Numbered from the stretch's first letter, positions 47,421-56,490 are shown. The stretch is 64,000 nucleotides of DNA from Pseudomonas sp. R4-35-07 (GCF_003852235.1 NZ_CP027732.1:3906001-3970000), one strand, 5' to 3'. Program-made: numbers and translations. Notes: generated by a model not told the origin, from the sequence alone.

Positions 47421-48224
47421 ATGACAACCACAGAAGCAACCCCAGAATCCACAGCCGACATCCCGGCTGAAACCGAGGCCGCCGCAGCAGCGGCGCTGCC
47501 GTGGGCGGACGTGCACGCCGAACATTTCAAGATGCTGCGCCTCGCCCCGTTGGCCACCGACCGTGCGACCGGCGCGCGGCCATTGCGCTTTGTGCAGTTC
47601 GGTTATGCCGAGCGCCATGACTCGCATCACAGCCTGTTGCGCATGGTCATCCAATTGCCCGGCCAGCGCGTACGCCGCGAGCAGAACCAGCTGGATATCT
47701 GGGTGGATCACGATAAACATCGCGTGCACTTCGGCCCGGGTAACAGCCTGGAAATCGAACCGGTCAACCGCGGTCTTGGGCGCTTCCTGGTCGCCCAGGC
47801 CGCAGCCTGGGCCAAGAAGAAGTGGTCACACTACCGCGTCGACGGCGTGGACCTGGCCAACAAGGACGCGCTCAACGAAGCCACGCGCCTGCGCCGCGAT
47901 CACTTCCTGCGCATCCAGGGTTTTGACGTGGCCTACGCCGACGTGCAGCACCTCAAGGGTAACGTGCAGCCGGGCAAGGTCAGCGAGGTGCTGGACAGTT
48001 GGAACACCGAGAAGGTGCAATTCGTCGAAATCCTCGAAGCCGCGCAGATGCTGCAACAGGCCGAGCACAACCTGGCCGAGCACGAAGTGAGACTGCGCAA
48101 GGAAGAGGAAAAAGTCACCAAGTTCAAGCGCGAGGACAGCGGGTTGCGCTTTACCATCACCTGCCTGGTGGCGTTTACCGTGTTTCAGGCGGGGCTGTTG
48201 ATCTGGATCGCCACGCACCGCTAG
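47421..48224 (+). CDS. conserved hypothetical, coiled coil plus C-terminal membrane helix
   Basis: 267 residues; a counterpart, by position, of P. aeruginosa PA1679. The N-terminal 28 residues are Ala/Glu-rich. Residues about 30-150 form a globular part (RPLRFVQFGYAERHDSHHSLL, NRGLGRFLVAQAAAWAKKKW). Residues about 195-240 are a charged coiled coil, and one membrane helix (FTITCLVAFTVFQAGLLIWI) closes the chain: a tail-anchored layout facing the cytoplasm. No known function. Confidence 0.8.
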   Translation: MTTTEATPESTADIPAETEAAAAAALPWADVHAEHFKMLRLAPLATDRATGARPLRFVQFGYAERHDSHHSLLRMVIQLPGQRVRREQNQLDIWVDHDKHRVHFGPGNSLEIEPVNRGLGRFLVAQAAAWAKKKWSHYRVDGVDLANKDALNEATRLRRDHFLRIQGFDVAYADVQHLKGNVQPGKVSEVLDSWNTEKVQFVEILEAAQMLQQAEHNLAEHEVRLRKEEEKVTKFKREDSGLRFTITCLVAFTVFQAGLLIWIATHR

Positions 48225-48245
48225 CAGGGTGAAATGCGATCAAAC

Positions 48246-48336
48246 TGTGGGAGGGGGCTTGCTCCCGATAGCGGTGTGTCAGCTAGCAATGCATTTACTG
48301 ACACTGCCTCATCGGGAGCAAGCCCCCTCCCACATT
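48246..48336. repeat. REPIN (inverted REP pair)
   Basis: TGTGGGAGGGGGCTTGCTCC...GATAGCGGTGTGTCAG and its inverted partner ending CACATT, in the gap between the convergent hypothetical gene and prmB. Confidence 0.88.
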
Positions 48337-48352
48337 GACCGTGTTTCTTCAG

Positions 48353-49261
48353 TTAGATCCTATCGGTGAAGATTGCTTGATGCGCCCGGCACTGCTCAGC
48401 CGTGAGCATGAACACCCCATGCCCACCGCGCTGGAAGTCCAGCCAGGCAAAGTCCACTTCCGGGTACAGCGCCTCGACATGCACCTGGCTGTTGCCCACT
48501 TCGACAATCAGCAACCCTTTCTCGGTCAGGTGGTCCGCCGCTTCGGCCAGCATCCGCCGTACCAGATTCAAGCCATCATCGCCGCAGGCCAGGCCCAGTT
48601 CGGGTTCGTGCTGGTATTCATCCGGCATGTCGGCGAAATCTTCGGCATCCACATAAGGCGGGTTCGACACGATCAGATCGAAGCGCTGCCCCGGCAGGCC
48701 CTCGAAGCCGTCGCCCTGCACGGTGTACACGCGCTCATCGACGCCATGCCGCTCGATGTTCTGGTTGGCCACTTCCAGGGCTTCGAAGGACAAGTCGCCC
48801 AGTACCACCTCGGCGTCCGGGAACTCGTAGGCACAGGCGATGCCGATGCAACCGGAGCCGGTGCACAGGTCCAGAATGCGCGCCGGGGGTTGGGCCAGCC
48901 AGGGTTCAAAGCGGTTTTCGATCAGCTCGCCAATCGGCGAGCGCGGAATCAGCACCCGTTCATCGACAATGAACGACATGCCGCAGAACCAGGCCTCTTT
49001 CAGCAAGTAGGCGGTGGGAATACGCTCATGGATGCGACGATGCAGTAAACGCTGCACATGGGAAATTTCCTCTTCCTCCAGATTGCAGTCCAGGTAGCTG
49101 TCGGCAATTTCCCACGGCAAATGCAGGGCGCCGAGCACCAGTTGCCGGGCTTCGTCCCAGGCATTGTCGGTGCCGTGGCCAAAAAACAGGTCTTCCCCAT
49201 GGAAACGGCTGACAGCCCAACGGATATGGTCGCGCAAAGTGCGCAGGCGGGAAGTGATCAC
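48353..49261 (-). CDS. prmB: ribosomal protein L3 N5-glutamine methyltransferase
   Basis: SAM-dependent methylation of a Gln in ribosomal protein L3. 302 residues from the GTG at 49261, which has CAGGAG at good spacing; upstream ATGs in frame lack this. An N-terminal helical domain is followed by motif [20 protein letters not shown] and the glutamine-binding NPPY in [11 protein letters not shown]. The [15 protein letters not shown] segment is typical for PrmB rather than PrmC. Confidence 0.92.
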   Translation of the reverse strand: MITSRLRTLRDHIRWAVSRFHGEDLFFGHGTDNAWDEARQLVLGALHLPWEIADSYLDCNLEEEEISHVQRLLHRRIHERIPTAYLLKEAWFCGMSFIVDERVLIPRSPIGELIENRFEPWLAQPPARILDLCTGSGCIGIACAYEFPDAEVVLGDLSFEALEVANQNIERHGVDERVYTVQGDGFEGLPGQRFDLIVSNPPYVDAEDFADMPDEYQHEPELGLACGDDGLNLVRRMLAEAADHLTEKGLLIVEVGNSQVHVEALYPEVDFAWLDFQRGGHGVFMLTAEQCRAHQAIFTDRI

Positions 49262-49500
49262 GGGGGCAGACTCCTGGAAAAAACGACTGGCGATTCTAAC
49301 AGCGTTCACCTGTACCGACGATGTACGAAACGCCTTTGCCATACGTCGGATTTCATCCAAATTGCCACCATGGGCTTAAACAACTCACCCACTTGACAGC
49401 GCTGCACGTCAACAACGGCGTACCTTACGATGGTAGCGATTCACAGAACCGCTCAGCCAGTGGACAATGTCACAAAAGCCCCCCTGACAGGAGCCCCAGA

Positions 49501-50091
49501 ATGTCCGTTCCAAAGACGATGTTTCAACTCAGCGGTCGTGGTTACGCAGCTGCCAACCTTGCCCATGCGACGCTCGTGATCATCGACGCCCAGAAGGAGT
49601 ACCTCAGCGGCCCACTCGCCCTTTCGGGCATGGACGCGGCGGTTGGCAATATCAAACAGCTGGTGGCGGCTGCGCGCAACGCCGGGCGGCCGATCGTGCA
49701 TGTGCGCCACCTGGGTACCGTGGGCGGCCTGTTCGATCCGCAAGGCGAGCGCGGCGAATTCATCCCCGGCCTGGAACCTGAAGGCGACGAAACCATCATC
49801 GGCAAGCTGCTGCCCAGCGCCTTCCACGGCACCGGCCTGGAAAAACACCTGCAGGACCTGGGTTCGCTGGATCTGATCGTCTGCGGTTTCATGAGCCACT
49901 CCAGCGTCAGCACCACGGTGCGCGCCGCCAAGAACCTCGGCTTTCGCTGCACCCTGGTGGAAGATGCCTGCGCCACCCGCGACTTGCCCTACAAAGGCGG
50001 CGTGCTCAGTGCCGAGCATGTGCAGCAAACCGAAATGGCCATCATGGCCGACAACTTCGCCACCCTGGCGTTGACCAAAGATCTGATCTGA
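49501..50091 (+). CDS. isochorismatase-fold hydrolase with Ser at the nucleophile position
   Basis: 196 residues of the isochorismatase-like superfamily. Of the usual Asp-Lys-Cys triad, Asp29 (VIIDAQKEYL) and Lys102 (IIGKLLPSAF) are seen, but the third position, in GFMSHSSVSTT, is Ser135 instead of the Cys found in YcaC/amidase members (GFM-H-CVSTT). Members without Cys include isochorismatases such as PhzD, so this may not be an amidase. ACAGGAG precedes the ATG. Position as in P. aeruginosa PA1677, next to prmB. Confidence 0.85.
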   Translation: MSVPKTMFQLSGRGYAAANLAHATLVIIDAQKEYLSGPLALSGMDAAVGNIKQLVAAARNAGRPIVHVRHLGTVGGLFDPQGERGEFIPGLEPEGDETIIGKLLPSAFHGTGLEKHLQDLGSLDLIVCGFMSHSSVSTTVRAAKNLGFRCTLVEDACATRDLPYKGGVLSAEHVQQTEMAIMADNFATLALTKDLI

Positions 50092-50232
50092 TCGTCTCTG
50101 GGATGAGCGGCGCACCCTGTTGATTGCCCCGCTCATCCGCAAAGCGTGTTCATTTCGCGCATTTACCCCGGGCACAGGAACATCCTGTGTATCTTCCGGT
50201 CGAAGGGCCGATACCCTGGAGGAAAGGTCGGA

Positions 50233-50553
50233 ATGAAGATATCCGATGGTTTTGATGCTCGTCGCTTGCGCCCCAAGGGCCCGAGCAACTGGCGTCTGCG
50301 CCTGGTGGCGGGCATTGCCGCGCTGCTGGCGATTGTAGGTGTGGCGTTGGCGGGCGCGGGTGGCGCCGGCCTGTTTGGGCATTCGCCGGCACTGGGCGAG
50401 TTGAACGCCAGCCCTGGCGGTTCGGCGATCCTGCTGGGCATCGGCCTGCTGGTGGTGTGGCTGGGCGTGTGGTTGTGGCGCCGCAGCCGGCGCAGAATGC
50501 GCCAGCCGCTGTCGTTGAACATCGCTTCGCACCTGATGAAAAAACACGACTGA
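50233..50553 (+). CDS. small conserved inner-membrane protein
   Basis: 106 residues with two membrane helices (LRLVAGIAALLAIVGVALAG and SAILLGIGLLVVWLGVWLW) and a basic stretch after the second (RRSRRRMR), so both ends face the cytoplasm. GGAAAGGTCGGA precedes the ATG. By position a counterpart of PA1676. Function unknown. Confidence 0.78.
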   Translation: MKISDGFDARRLRPKGPSNWRLRLVAGIAALLAIVGVALAGAGGAGLFGHSPALGELNASPGGSAILLGIGLLVVWLGVWLWRRSRRRMRQPLSLNIASHLMKKHD

Positions 50554-50628
50554 TGGCGCTTGGATAGCATTTGCTGCGCCCTGTCCGCCGCGATTTAGGT
50601 AAACTGCCCGCCCTTCGCGGAGGCTGAC

Positions 50629-51186
50629 ATGCAAGACGACGATTTTTCCCTGTTCAAGAACGAGCTGCGCGGCGTCAAGCCGATCAAGCACGACCGCGCC
50701 GACACCGGCAAACCCAAGGCTGATCGGGCGCAGATTGCCAAGCTGCGCCAGGCCGCGACCGTGCGCACCGACGCCACCACCGTGGATGGCTTGTCGGACC
50801 AGTTCGTGATCGACGTAGGCCCTGAAGACGAGCTGATGTGGGCACGTGACGGGGTACAGGAAAGCCAGATGCGCAAGCTCAAGGCCGGCCAGATCCCGTT
50901 CGAAGGCAGCCTCGACCTGCACGGCATGACCGTCGAAAAAGCTCGGGAAACACTGTGGGCTTTTCTTGCCGAAGCCACCAAGTTCGAAATCCGCTGCGTG
51001 CGCGTCACCCACGGCAAGGCCGTGCGGCTGGACGGCAAGCGGCCGATGATCAAGAGCCACGTCAACACCTGGCTGCGCCAGCATGCCCAGGTCCTCGGCT
51101 TCACCTCGTGCCAGGCCCGCCACGGCGGCGCCGGCGCGGTGTATGTAATGCTCAAGCGCACCATGATGGAAGGCCGCGACGAGTAA
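50629..51186 (+). CDS. Smr-domain protein (SmrA-like)
   Basis: 185-residue small MutS-related protein. The Smr domain lies at about residues 95-180 with the LDLHGMT motif and RVTHGKAVR (HGK). Smr domains are nicking nucleases or mRNA-cleaving modules on colliding ribosomes, depending on the subgroup. The N-terminal part (MQDDDFSLFKNELRGVKPI) is the usual proteobacterial Smr extension. GCGGAGG precedes the ATG. It precedes folE by 78 bp. Confidence 0.9.
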   Translation: MQDDDFSLFKNELRGVKPIKHDRADTGKPKADRAQIAKLRQAATVRTDATTVDGLSDQFVIDVGPEDELMWARDGVQESQMRKLKAGQIPFEGSLDLHGMTVEKARETLWAFLAEATKFEIRCVRVTHGKAVRLDGKRPMIKSHVNTWLRQHAQVLGFTSCQARHGGAGAVYVMLKRTMMEGRDE

Positions 51187-51264
51187 CAAGTGCCATCGTC
51201 AGGCTTGCAGCGATGTGTCCGCCCCCGTAACCTTGCGCTTTGCGAAAATCCCACAGGTAGTTTC

Positions 51265-51810
51265 ATGTCCCTGGAACAGAATTACACAGAGATTCTCGGC
51301 CAACTCGGCGAGGACATCTCCCGTGAGGGCCTGCTCGACACGCCAAAGCGTGCCGCCAAGGCGATGCAGTACCTCTGCCGCGGTTACGAACAGACGTTGG
51401 AGGAAGTCACCAACGGTGCCTTGTTCAGCTCCGACAACAGCGAAATGGTGCTGGTCAAGGACATCGAGTTGTACTCGCTGTGCGAACACCACCTGCTGCC
51501 GTTTATCGGCAAGGCCCATGTTGCCTACATCCCGAGCGGCAAAGTGCTGGGGCTGTCGAAGGTCGCGCGGATCGTCGACATGTATGCGCGTCGCCTGCAG
51601 ATCCAGGAAAACCTCAGCCGCCAGATCGCTGACGCGGTGCTGCAAGTGACCGGCGCCCTGGGCGTAGCGGTGGTGATCGAAGCCAAGCACATGTGCATGA
51701 TGATGCGCGGTGTGGAAAAACAGAATTCGTCGATGATCACGTCGGTGATGCTCGGTGAGTTCCGCGAAAACGCGGCCACCCGCAGCGAATTTCTCAGCCT
51801 GATCAAGTAA
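51265..51810 (+). CDS. folE: GTP cyclohydrolase I
   Basis: First step of tetrahydrofolate synthesis, GTP to dihydroneopterin triphosphate. 181 residues. Zinc ligands are in LCEHHLLPF and [26 protein letters not shown] and the tail [10 protein letters not shown] are typical. Pseudomonas genomes often have two folE copies; by its place after smr this would be the PA1674-type copy. The short N-terminus ([17 protein letters not shown]) fits that type. Confidence 0.94.
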   Translation: MSLEQNYTEILGQLGEDISREGLLDTPKRAAKAMQYLCRGYEQTLEEVTNGALFSSDNSEMVLVKDIELYSLCEHHLLPFIGKAHVAYIPSGKVLGLSKVARIVDMYARRLQIQENLSRQIADAVLQVTGALGVAVVIEAKHMCMMMRGVEKQNSSMITSVMLGEFRENAATRSEFLSLIK

Positions 51811-51824
51811 GTGGCTGTGTAGGA

Positions 51825-51853
51825 AAAGCCGGCGTTCATCGCCGGTTTTTTTT
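51825..51853 (+). terminator. intrinsic terminator after folE
   Basis: Stem CCGGCG/CGCCGG around TTCAT, followed by eight T, starting 15 bp after the folE stop. Confidence 0.92.
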
Positions 51854-51911
51854 CGCCTGCAGAATTCAGGTAAGCTGCGACCCCTTCTTCATGGGCAAGA
51901 GGCTTTCAGCC

Positions 51912-52283
51912 ATGTTCGTCAAAGTACTTCGAGTGGGCCTCGGCCAGATCATCATCGCCGGCGACTTCCTGACCCGTCCGCGCAAAAAGCAGCGCCCGGC
52001 CGAACAACAGGCCAAGGTCAACGCAGCCGCCAAGGACCTGACCCTGTATCAGTTCCACGCCTGCCCCTTCTGCGTGAAAACCCGCCGCACCTTGCATCGC
52101 CTGAATGTGCCGGTAGCACTCAAGGACGCGAAGAACAACGAGCACGACCGCCAGACCCTGCTGGAGCAAGGCGGCAAGATCAAAGTGCCATGCCTGCGCA
52201 TCGAAGAAAACGGCCAGACCACCTGGATGTATGACTCCAAGGTCATCATTGACTACCTGGACAAACGCTTCGCCGCGATCTGA
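51912..52283 (+). CDS. glutaredoxin/GST-N-type thioredoxin-fold protein
   Basis: 123 residues: a hydrophobic and basic N-terminal segment (VLRVGLGQIIIAGDFLTRPRKK), then a glutaredoxin fold at about 43-123 with the redox motif CPFC (FHACPFCVKT), the cis-Pro region KVPCLRI and the GSH-binding-like end MYDSKVIIDYLDKRF. Likely a membrane-associated glutathione-dependent disulfide reductase. AGAGG lies before the ATG. It stands alone between a terminator and a REPIN. Confidence 0.87.
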   Translation: MFVKVLRVGLGQIIIAGDFLTRPRKKQRPAEQQAKVNAAAKDLTLYQFHACPFCVKTRRTLHRLNVPVALKDAKNNEHDRQTLLEQGGKIKVPCLRIEENGQTTWMYDSKVIIDYLDKRFAAI

Positions 52284-52289
52284 ATGTTC

Positions 52290-52380
52290 TGTGGGAGGGG
52301 GCTTGCTCCCGATGGCGGTGTAATAGTCAGCAATTTTTTGACTGACCGACCGCTATCGGGAGCAAGCCCCCTCCCACATT
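52290..52380. repeat. REPIN reaching the stop codon of the next gene
   Basis: TGTGGGAGGGGGCTTGCTCC...GATGGCGGTG and its inverted partner GCTATCGGGAGCAAGCCCCC...CACATT. The last base is part of the stop codon (minus strand) of the gene at 52380-52700. Confidence 0.88.
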
Positions 52381-52700
52381 TAGTTTGGTGCTGACATATC
52401 CAGGTCCAGCAGCGCCGAGCCCAGGCACTTGCCGTGGGCATCCAGTGCCAGCGAACGCGTGACGCCGCCGCGCAAAATGCCCGGCAGCACGAAGTTCAGC
52501 GCCTGTACGTTGGGCAATGCATAGCGTTGCACCGGCGCCGCGCCAGGCTCCAGCAGGTCTGCGAAAAACGCGGCGACGCGCTCGGCAGTCAGCTGTTCAC
52601 ACAGCAACGGGTAATCCTCGGCGCGATAAGCAATGATCGAGATGTTCGATGTGTCGCCCTTATCCCCGGTGCGGGAATGGGCCAGTGAATGCAACTTCAT
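52380..52700 (-). CDS. AtuA-associated ferredoxin-fold-like protein
   Basis: 106 residues matching the small domain that is often fused to, or encoded beside, AtuA/DUF1446 proteins: HSRTGDKGDTSNISIIAY and ALNFVLPGILRGGVTRSLALDAHGK. It overlaps the DUF1446 gene by ATGA and would form a complex with its product. The catalytic role is not known. The stop codon touches a REPIN. Confidence 0.83.
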   Translation of the reverse strand: MKLHSLAHSRTGDKGDTSNISIIAYRAEDYPLLCEQLTAERVAAFFADLLEPGAAPVQRYALPNVQALNFVLPGILRGGVTRSLALDAHGKCLGSALLDLDMSAPN

Positions 52701-54022
52701 GCTTCTATCCTCGGTTTGACCCTGTCACGAGGCAGCAGCAACGACGCCACCGCCACCACCTGGCGCACACTCTTGCTCGCTCCGCCACCGCCAGCGGGGC
52801 CGTTGGTGTAGAGGGCTTCCACTTCATTGCCGATGCGCACCGCGTCGCGGCGTTCTTCACACCGGGCGGCGACCCGCAGGCGCACTTCCCAAGGCTCGGC
52901 ATTGCTGCGCGGGCCATGCAAGGCATCCATGCCGATCAACTCGGCGCGCACTTCCTGCATCTTCACGCCGGTCAGTTCCAGACGCTTGAGCACCACTTCG
53001 CGCGCCAGTTGCGCCCGTGCGACAGCGCCCGGGCCGCCGTAGGACATCTGCCCCTCTCCGATCCAACCATCAAGATAACCGACGCTGACTTTCAGCTGTT
53101 CGGGCCGCGCCCGCCCTGTGGCGCCGTGGGCGCGCACCCGATCAACGCCCTCCTCGACAAACCCCACCTGTGAAAAATCGGCCGTGACGTCCGGAGTCAA
53201 ATACGCTTGCGGGTCGTGCACTTCGTAGATCAGTTGTTCGCTGCAGGTGGCGCGGCTGACCTGCCCTCCAGAGCCCGCCACCTTGGTGATCAAGGCAGTG
53301 CCGTCGGCATTGATCTCGGCCAACGGAAAGCCCAGGCGTGCCAAGTCATCCACATCCTTGAAGCCTGGGTCCGCAAAATAACCGCCGCTGACCTGCCCGG
53401 CACATTCGAGCAAATGCCCGACCAGGGTGCCCTTGCCCAGGCGTTGCCAATCGTCGGCGGCCCAGCCGAATTCGAACATCTGCGGCGCGAGAAACAATGA
53501 CGGGTCGGCCACACGCCCCGTGATCACCACATCGGCATCGGCGCGCAGGGCTTCAAGGATGCCGTCCACGCCCAGGTAGGCATTCGCCGAAATCAGCCGC
53601 TCACCCAGTGCGCCCAGGGTCTGGCCGTTGTCCAGCAACTGCTCGGGCTGCAACGCCGCCAGCACGTCATCGCCCGTCACGGCCACCACCTTGAGGTTCG
53701 CCCCCAGTTCACGGGCGATGCGCCGCACTTCGACGGCGGCCGACACCGGGTTGGCCGCGCCCATATTAGTGATCACGCGCAAACGGCGGCGGCCCTCGTG
53801 CACCCCGACAAAGGGCAGCACCCGACGCATGCGCTCACTCAACAAAGGGTCATAGCCGCCTGCCGGATCGCTGATGCGCGCCTGTTGGGCCAGGGCGATG
53901 GTGCGTTCGGCCAGGCATTCGAACACCAGGTAATCCAGGTCGCCCTGTTCGGCCAGTTCCACGGCGGGTTCGATACGGTCACCGGAGTAGCCGGCACCGG
54001 CGCCGATGCGCAAGGTTTTCAT
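52697..54022 (-). CDS. AtuA-family (DUF1446) protein
   Basis: 441 residues of the acyclic-terpene-utilisation AtuA/DUF1446 family: IGAGAGYSGDRIEPAVELAE at the N-terminus, ITNMGAANPVSAA, DVVITGRVADPSLFLAP and GHLLECAGQVSGGYF. AtuA itself takes part in citronellol/geranyl-CoA catabolism, but no other atu gene is here. With the CitMHS transporter two bases upstream, an organic-acid or acyl-CoA catabolic step is more likely. GGGAG precedes the ATG. Confidence 0.88.
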   Translation of the reverse strand: MKTLRIGAGAGYSGDRIEPAVELAEQGDLDYLVFECLAERTIALAQQARISDPAGGYDPLLSERMRRVLPFVGVHEGRRRLRVITNMGAANPVSAAVEVRRIARELGANLKVVAVTGDDVLAALQPEQLLDNGQTLGALGERLISANAYLGVDGILEALRADADVVITGRVADPSLFLAPQMFEFGWAADDWQRLGKGTLVGHLLECAGQVSGGYFADPGFKDVDDLARLGFPLAEINADGTALITKVAGSGGQVSRATCSEQLIYEVHDPQAYLTPDVTADFSQVGFVEEGVDRVRAHGATGRARPEQLKVSVGYLDGWIGEGQMSYGGPGAVARAQLAREVVLKRLELTGVKMQEVRAELIGMDALHGPRSNAEPWEVRLRVAARCEERRDAVRIGNEVEALYTNGPAGGGGASKSVRQVVAVASLLLPRDRVKPRIEA

Positions 54023-54023
54023 C

Positions 54024-55316
54024 TCAGATAACTCCCAGGAGCAGTGCGGTCAGGGTCATCAACACCGACGCGGCGAACAGAAAAGGAATGGTGAAGCGCT
54101 GATGATCGGCCAGCTCGATCTTGCACAGGCCCACCAACAGGAAAGTCGCCGGGGTCAACGGGCTGACCGGAAAGCCCGTGGTGTGCACGCCCAGTAACGA
54201 GGCCTGGGCCACTTGCAGCGGGTCGACACCCAGCGCCTTGCCAACTTCGGCAATCACCGGCATCACGCCGAAATAGTAGGAATCGGGGTCGAACAGCATG
54301 CTCAACGGCATGGAAATGAAGCCCACCACCGCCGGGATCAACTTGCCATGACCCGCGGGAATCTGCGCCACCGCCACTTCGGCAATCGCCTTGAGCATGC
54401 CAGTGCCTTGCATGATGCCGGTGAACACGCCGGCGGCAAGCAGGATGCTGGCCATGGTCAGGGCGGTTTTCGCATGGGCGTCGATACGGGCGCGCTGGGC
54501 GTCGACGTTGGGGTAGTTGATACACAGCGCCACCACGGTGCCGAGCATGAACATCACCACTGGGTCGACCCAGCCGGCGATCATCACCACCATCACCAGC
54601 ACAGTGAGGATCAGGTTGACCCAGAACAGCCGTGGCCGACGCAGCTGGATATCGGCGTCACTGAGCACCCGTTGCGGCACCGCGTCCACGCTGGAGCCGG
54701 CCCCCAGGCCCAGGCGTTTTTCTTCACGGTGGCCCAGCCACCAGGCGCAGGCGAACACAAAGATCAGCCCGACGATCTGCACTGGAATCAACGGTTGGAA
54801 CAGGTCCGCCACCGGCACATGCAACGCTGCCGACGAGCGCAGCACCGGGCCGGTCCACGGCAGGAAATTGACCCCGGCCGCCATGGCGCAGACACACGCC
54901 AGAATGCGTTTGTCGATGCCCAGCCGCGTATACAGCGGCAACATCGCCGGCACCGTCACCAGGAAGGTCACCGCGCCGGACCCGTCCAGGTGCACCAGCA
55001 GCGCCAGGGTCGCGGTACCGACGACAATTCGCGTAGGACGCGTCCCTACCGTGCGCAGAATCCGCTCGATGATCGGGTCGAGCATGCCGGCATCGGTCAT
55101 GATCCCGAAAAACAGAATGGCGAACACAAACATGCCCACCACGGGGGCAACGTTCTTGATGCCGGTGATGATGAAGGCACTGGTTTGCAGACCGAAGCCA
55201 CCGAGCAACGCGGCAATGATCGGCAGGGCGATCAGCGCCACCAGCGGCGAGAGGCGCTTGCTCATAACGGCAGCAAGCAGACACAGAATGGTAATGACAC
55301 CCAGGGTAGCGAGCAT
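54024..55316 (-). CDS. CitMHS-family citrate/organic-acid transporter
   Basis: 430-residue inner-membrane carrier of the CitMHS family (metal-citrate:proton symport in the type members). About eleven helices. The family blocks are DGSGAVTFLVTVPAMLPLY, GVNFLPWTGPVLRSSAAL and MLFDPDSYYFGVMPV. TGGAG precedes the ATG. First gene of a three-gene operon with the AtuA-type genes and divergent from a LysR gene, which probably controls it. The leader has an AAnAAnAA motif. Confidence 0.9.
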   Translation of the reverse strand: MLATLGVITILCLLAAVMSKRLSPLVALIALPIIAALLGGFGLQTSAFIITGIKNVAPVVGMFVFAILFFGIMTDAGMLDPIIERILRTVGTRPTRIVVGTATLALLVHLDGSGAVTFLVTVPAMLPLYTRLGIDKRILACVCAMAAGVNFLPWTGPVLRSSAALHVPVADLFQPLIPVQIVGLIFVFACAWWLGHREEKRLGLGAGSSVDAVPQRVLSDADIQLRRPRLFWVNLILTVLVMVVMIAGWVDPVVMFMLGTVVALCINYPNVDAQRARIDAHAKTALTMASILLAAGVFTGIMQGTGMLKAIAEVAVAQIPAGHGKLIPAVVGFISMPLSMLFDPDSYYFGVMPVIAEVGKALGVDPLQVAQASLLGVHTTGFPVSPLTPATFLLVGLCKIELADHQRFTIPFLFAASVLMTLTALLLGVI

Positions 55317-55347
55317 GGGTTACTCCAGAGCGGCCTTGATGGGCCGG

Positions 55348-55355
55348 TTATTGTT
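55348..55355 (-). promoter_or_regulatory. candidate Hfq/Crc (CA) motif in the CitMHS leader
   Basis: On the minus strand reads AACAATAA (AAnAAnAA), 31 bases before the CitMHS start codon. Such motifs mediate catabolite repression of carbon-source genes in Pseudomonas. Short, so chance occurrence is possible. Confidence 0.4.
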
Positions 55356-55442
55356 TTCCCTGGAGTATTGGAATCAGGTTAGGCTTTGTAAATTGGAATA
55401 TTCACACACCGGTGTTCGAAAAAACAAAATGAAGCCGTCCGT

Positions 55443-56339
55443 ATGAAAAACAGCATCCAACACATCCAGGCATTCCTCGCCGTTGCTCGCACGGGCAGCT
55501 TTACCAAGGCCGCCAGCGAGCTGAACCTGTCCCCCTCGGCGCTGACCGTGCAGGTGCAACAACTGGAAGAGTGGCTGGGCGTCGCCCTGCTCGACCGCAG
55601 CCCACGCCATGTGGCTATCACCGCCGCCGGCCACGACGCGCGTGGCCCCATGGAAAAACTGCTGCTGGACCTGGACAACATCGTCACTGGCTCGCGCGAT
55701 CTCGCGGCGCTGCGCCGTGGCGTCGTTACGATCGCCGCCCTGCCCTCGGTGTGCGCCGGCAGCCTGCCGCCGGTGTTGCGCCTGTTTCGCGAACGCTTCG
55801 CCGGGATCGAAGTGCGCCTGCATGACCTGGTGGCCCACCGCATCCAGGCCCAGGTGCGTTCCGGCGAGGTGGACTTCGGTATCGGCGTGCGCGCGCGCCT
55901 GAGCCACGGCCTGGACTTCGTGCCGGTCCTAAATGACCGGCTCTGCGCGTTCGTGCCGCTGGGTCACGCCCTCGCCCACCATCGGCAGCTGACCCTGGAA
56001 CAACTGGCGGATCAGCCGATCATCCTCACCGGCCGCGACAGCAGCGTGCGCGAACAGGTGGATGCGTTGTTCGATGAAACGCGGCTGACGCTCAATGCGG
56101 GCATGGAGGCCAACTACATGTCCACGGTGCTGGCACTGGTGCGCCAGGGATTGGGGATCAGTGTGCTGCCGGAGTCGGCGGCGGATAGCCTGGAGGGGTT
56201 GAAGCGGATCAGCATCGATCATCCCGGGGTGAACAGGGAGATCGGCTTGATCAGTCGCAGCGGGATGGTATTGAGCCCGGCGGCGCAGCGCTGCTTTGAA
56301 CTGCTCAACGCAGAGTTATCTGACACACCACCGGACTAA
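55443..56339 (+). CDS. LysR-family regulator
   Basis: 298-residue LTTR: HTH in residues 1-60 (IQHIQAFLAVARTGSFTKAA, SPSALTVQVQQLEEWLG) and an effector domain from about 90. Divergent from the CitMHS-AtuA operon with a 126-bp shared gap, the classic position for a local activator that senses the transported compound. The AT-rich stretch 55380-55440 should carry its binding sites; a single box cannot be fixed by eye. Confidence 0.9.
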   Translation: MKNSIQHIQAFLAVARTGSFTKAASELNLSPSALTVQVQQLEEWLGVALLDRSPRHVAITAAGHDARGPMEKLLLDLDNIVTGSRDLAALRRGVVTIAALPSVCAGSLPPVLRLFRERFAGIEVRLHDLVAHRIQAQVRSGEVDFGIGVRARLSHGLDFVPVLNDRLCAFVPLGHALAHHRQLTLEQLADQPIILTGRDSSVREQVDALFDETRLTLNAGMEANYMSTVLALVRQGLGISVLPESAADSLEGLKRISIDHPGVNREIGLISRSGMVLSPAAQRCFELLNAELSDTPPD

Positions 56340-56362
56340 ATGTGGGAGGGGGCAAGGCTTTT

Positions 56363-56461
56363 TGTAGGAGCGAGCTTGCTCGCGAAGAACTCAGGGCCAC
56401 CGCGTTTATCCAGAATGAACGCGTTGCCCGGGCGTTTTTCGCGAGCAAGCTCGCTCCTACA
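56363..56461. repeat. REPIN of the GAGCGAGCTTGCTCGC family
   Basis: TGTAGGAGCGAGCTTGCTCG at the left and its inverted copy CGAGCAAGCTCGCTCCTACA at the right, separated by about 60 bp. A truncated unit of the other family (TGTGGGAGGGGGC) abuts at 56341. A second copy of this REPIN type is at 60039-60139. Confidence 0.88.
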
Positions 56462-56490
56462 GTGAGCCCATCCCACCTTCGGAAGGTGGC

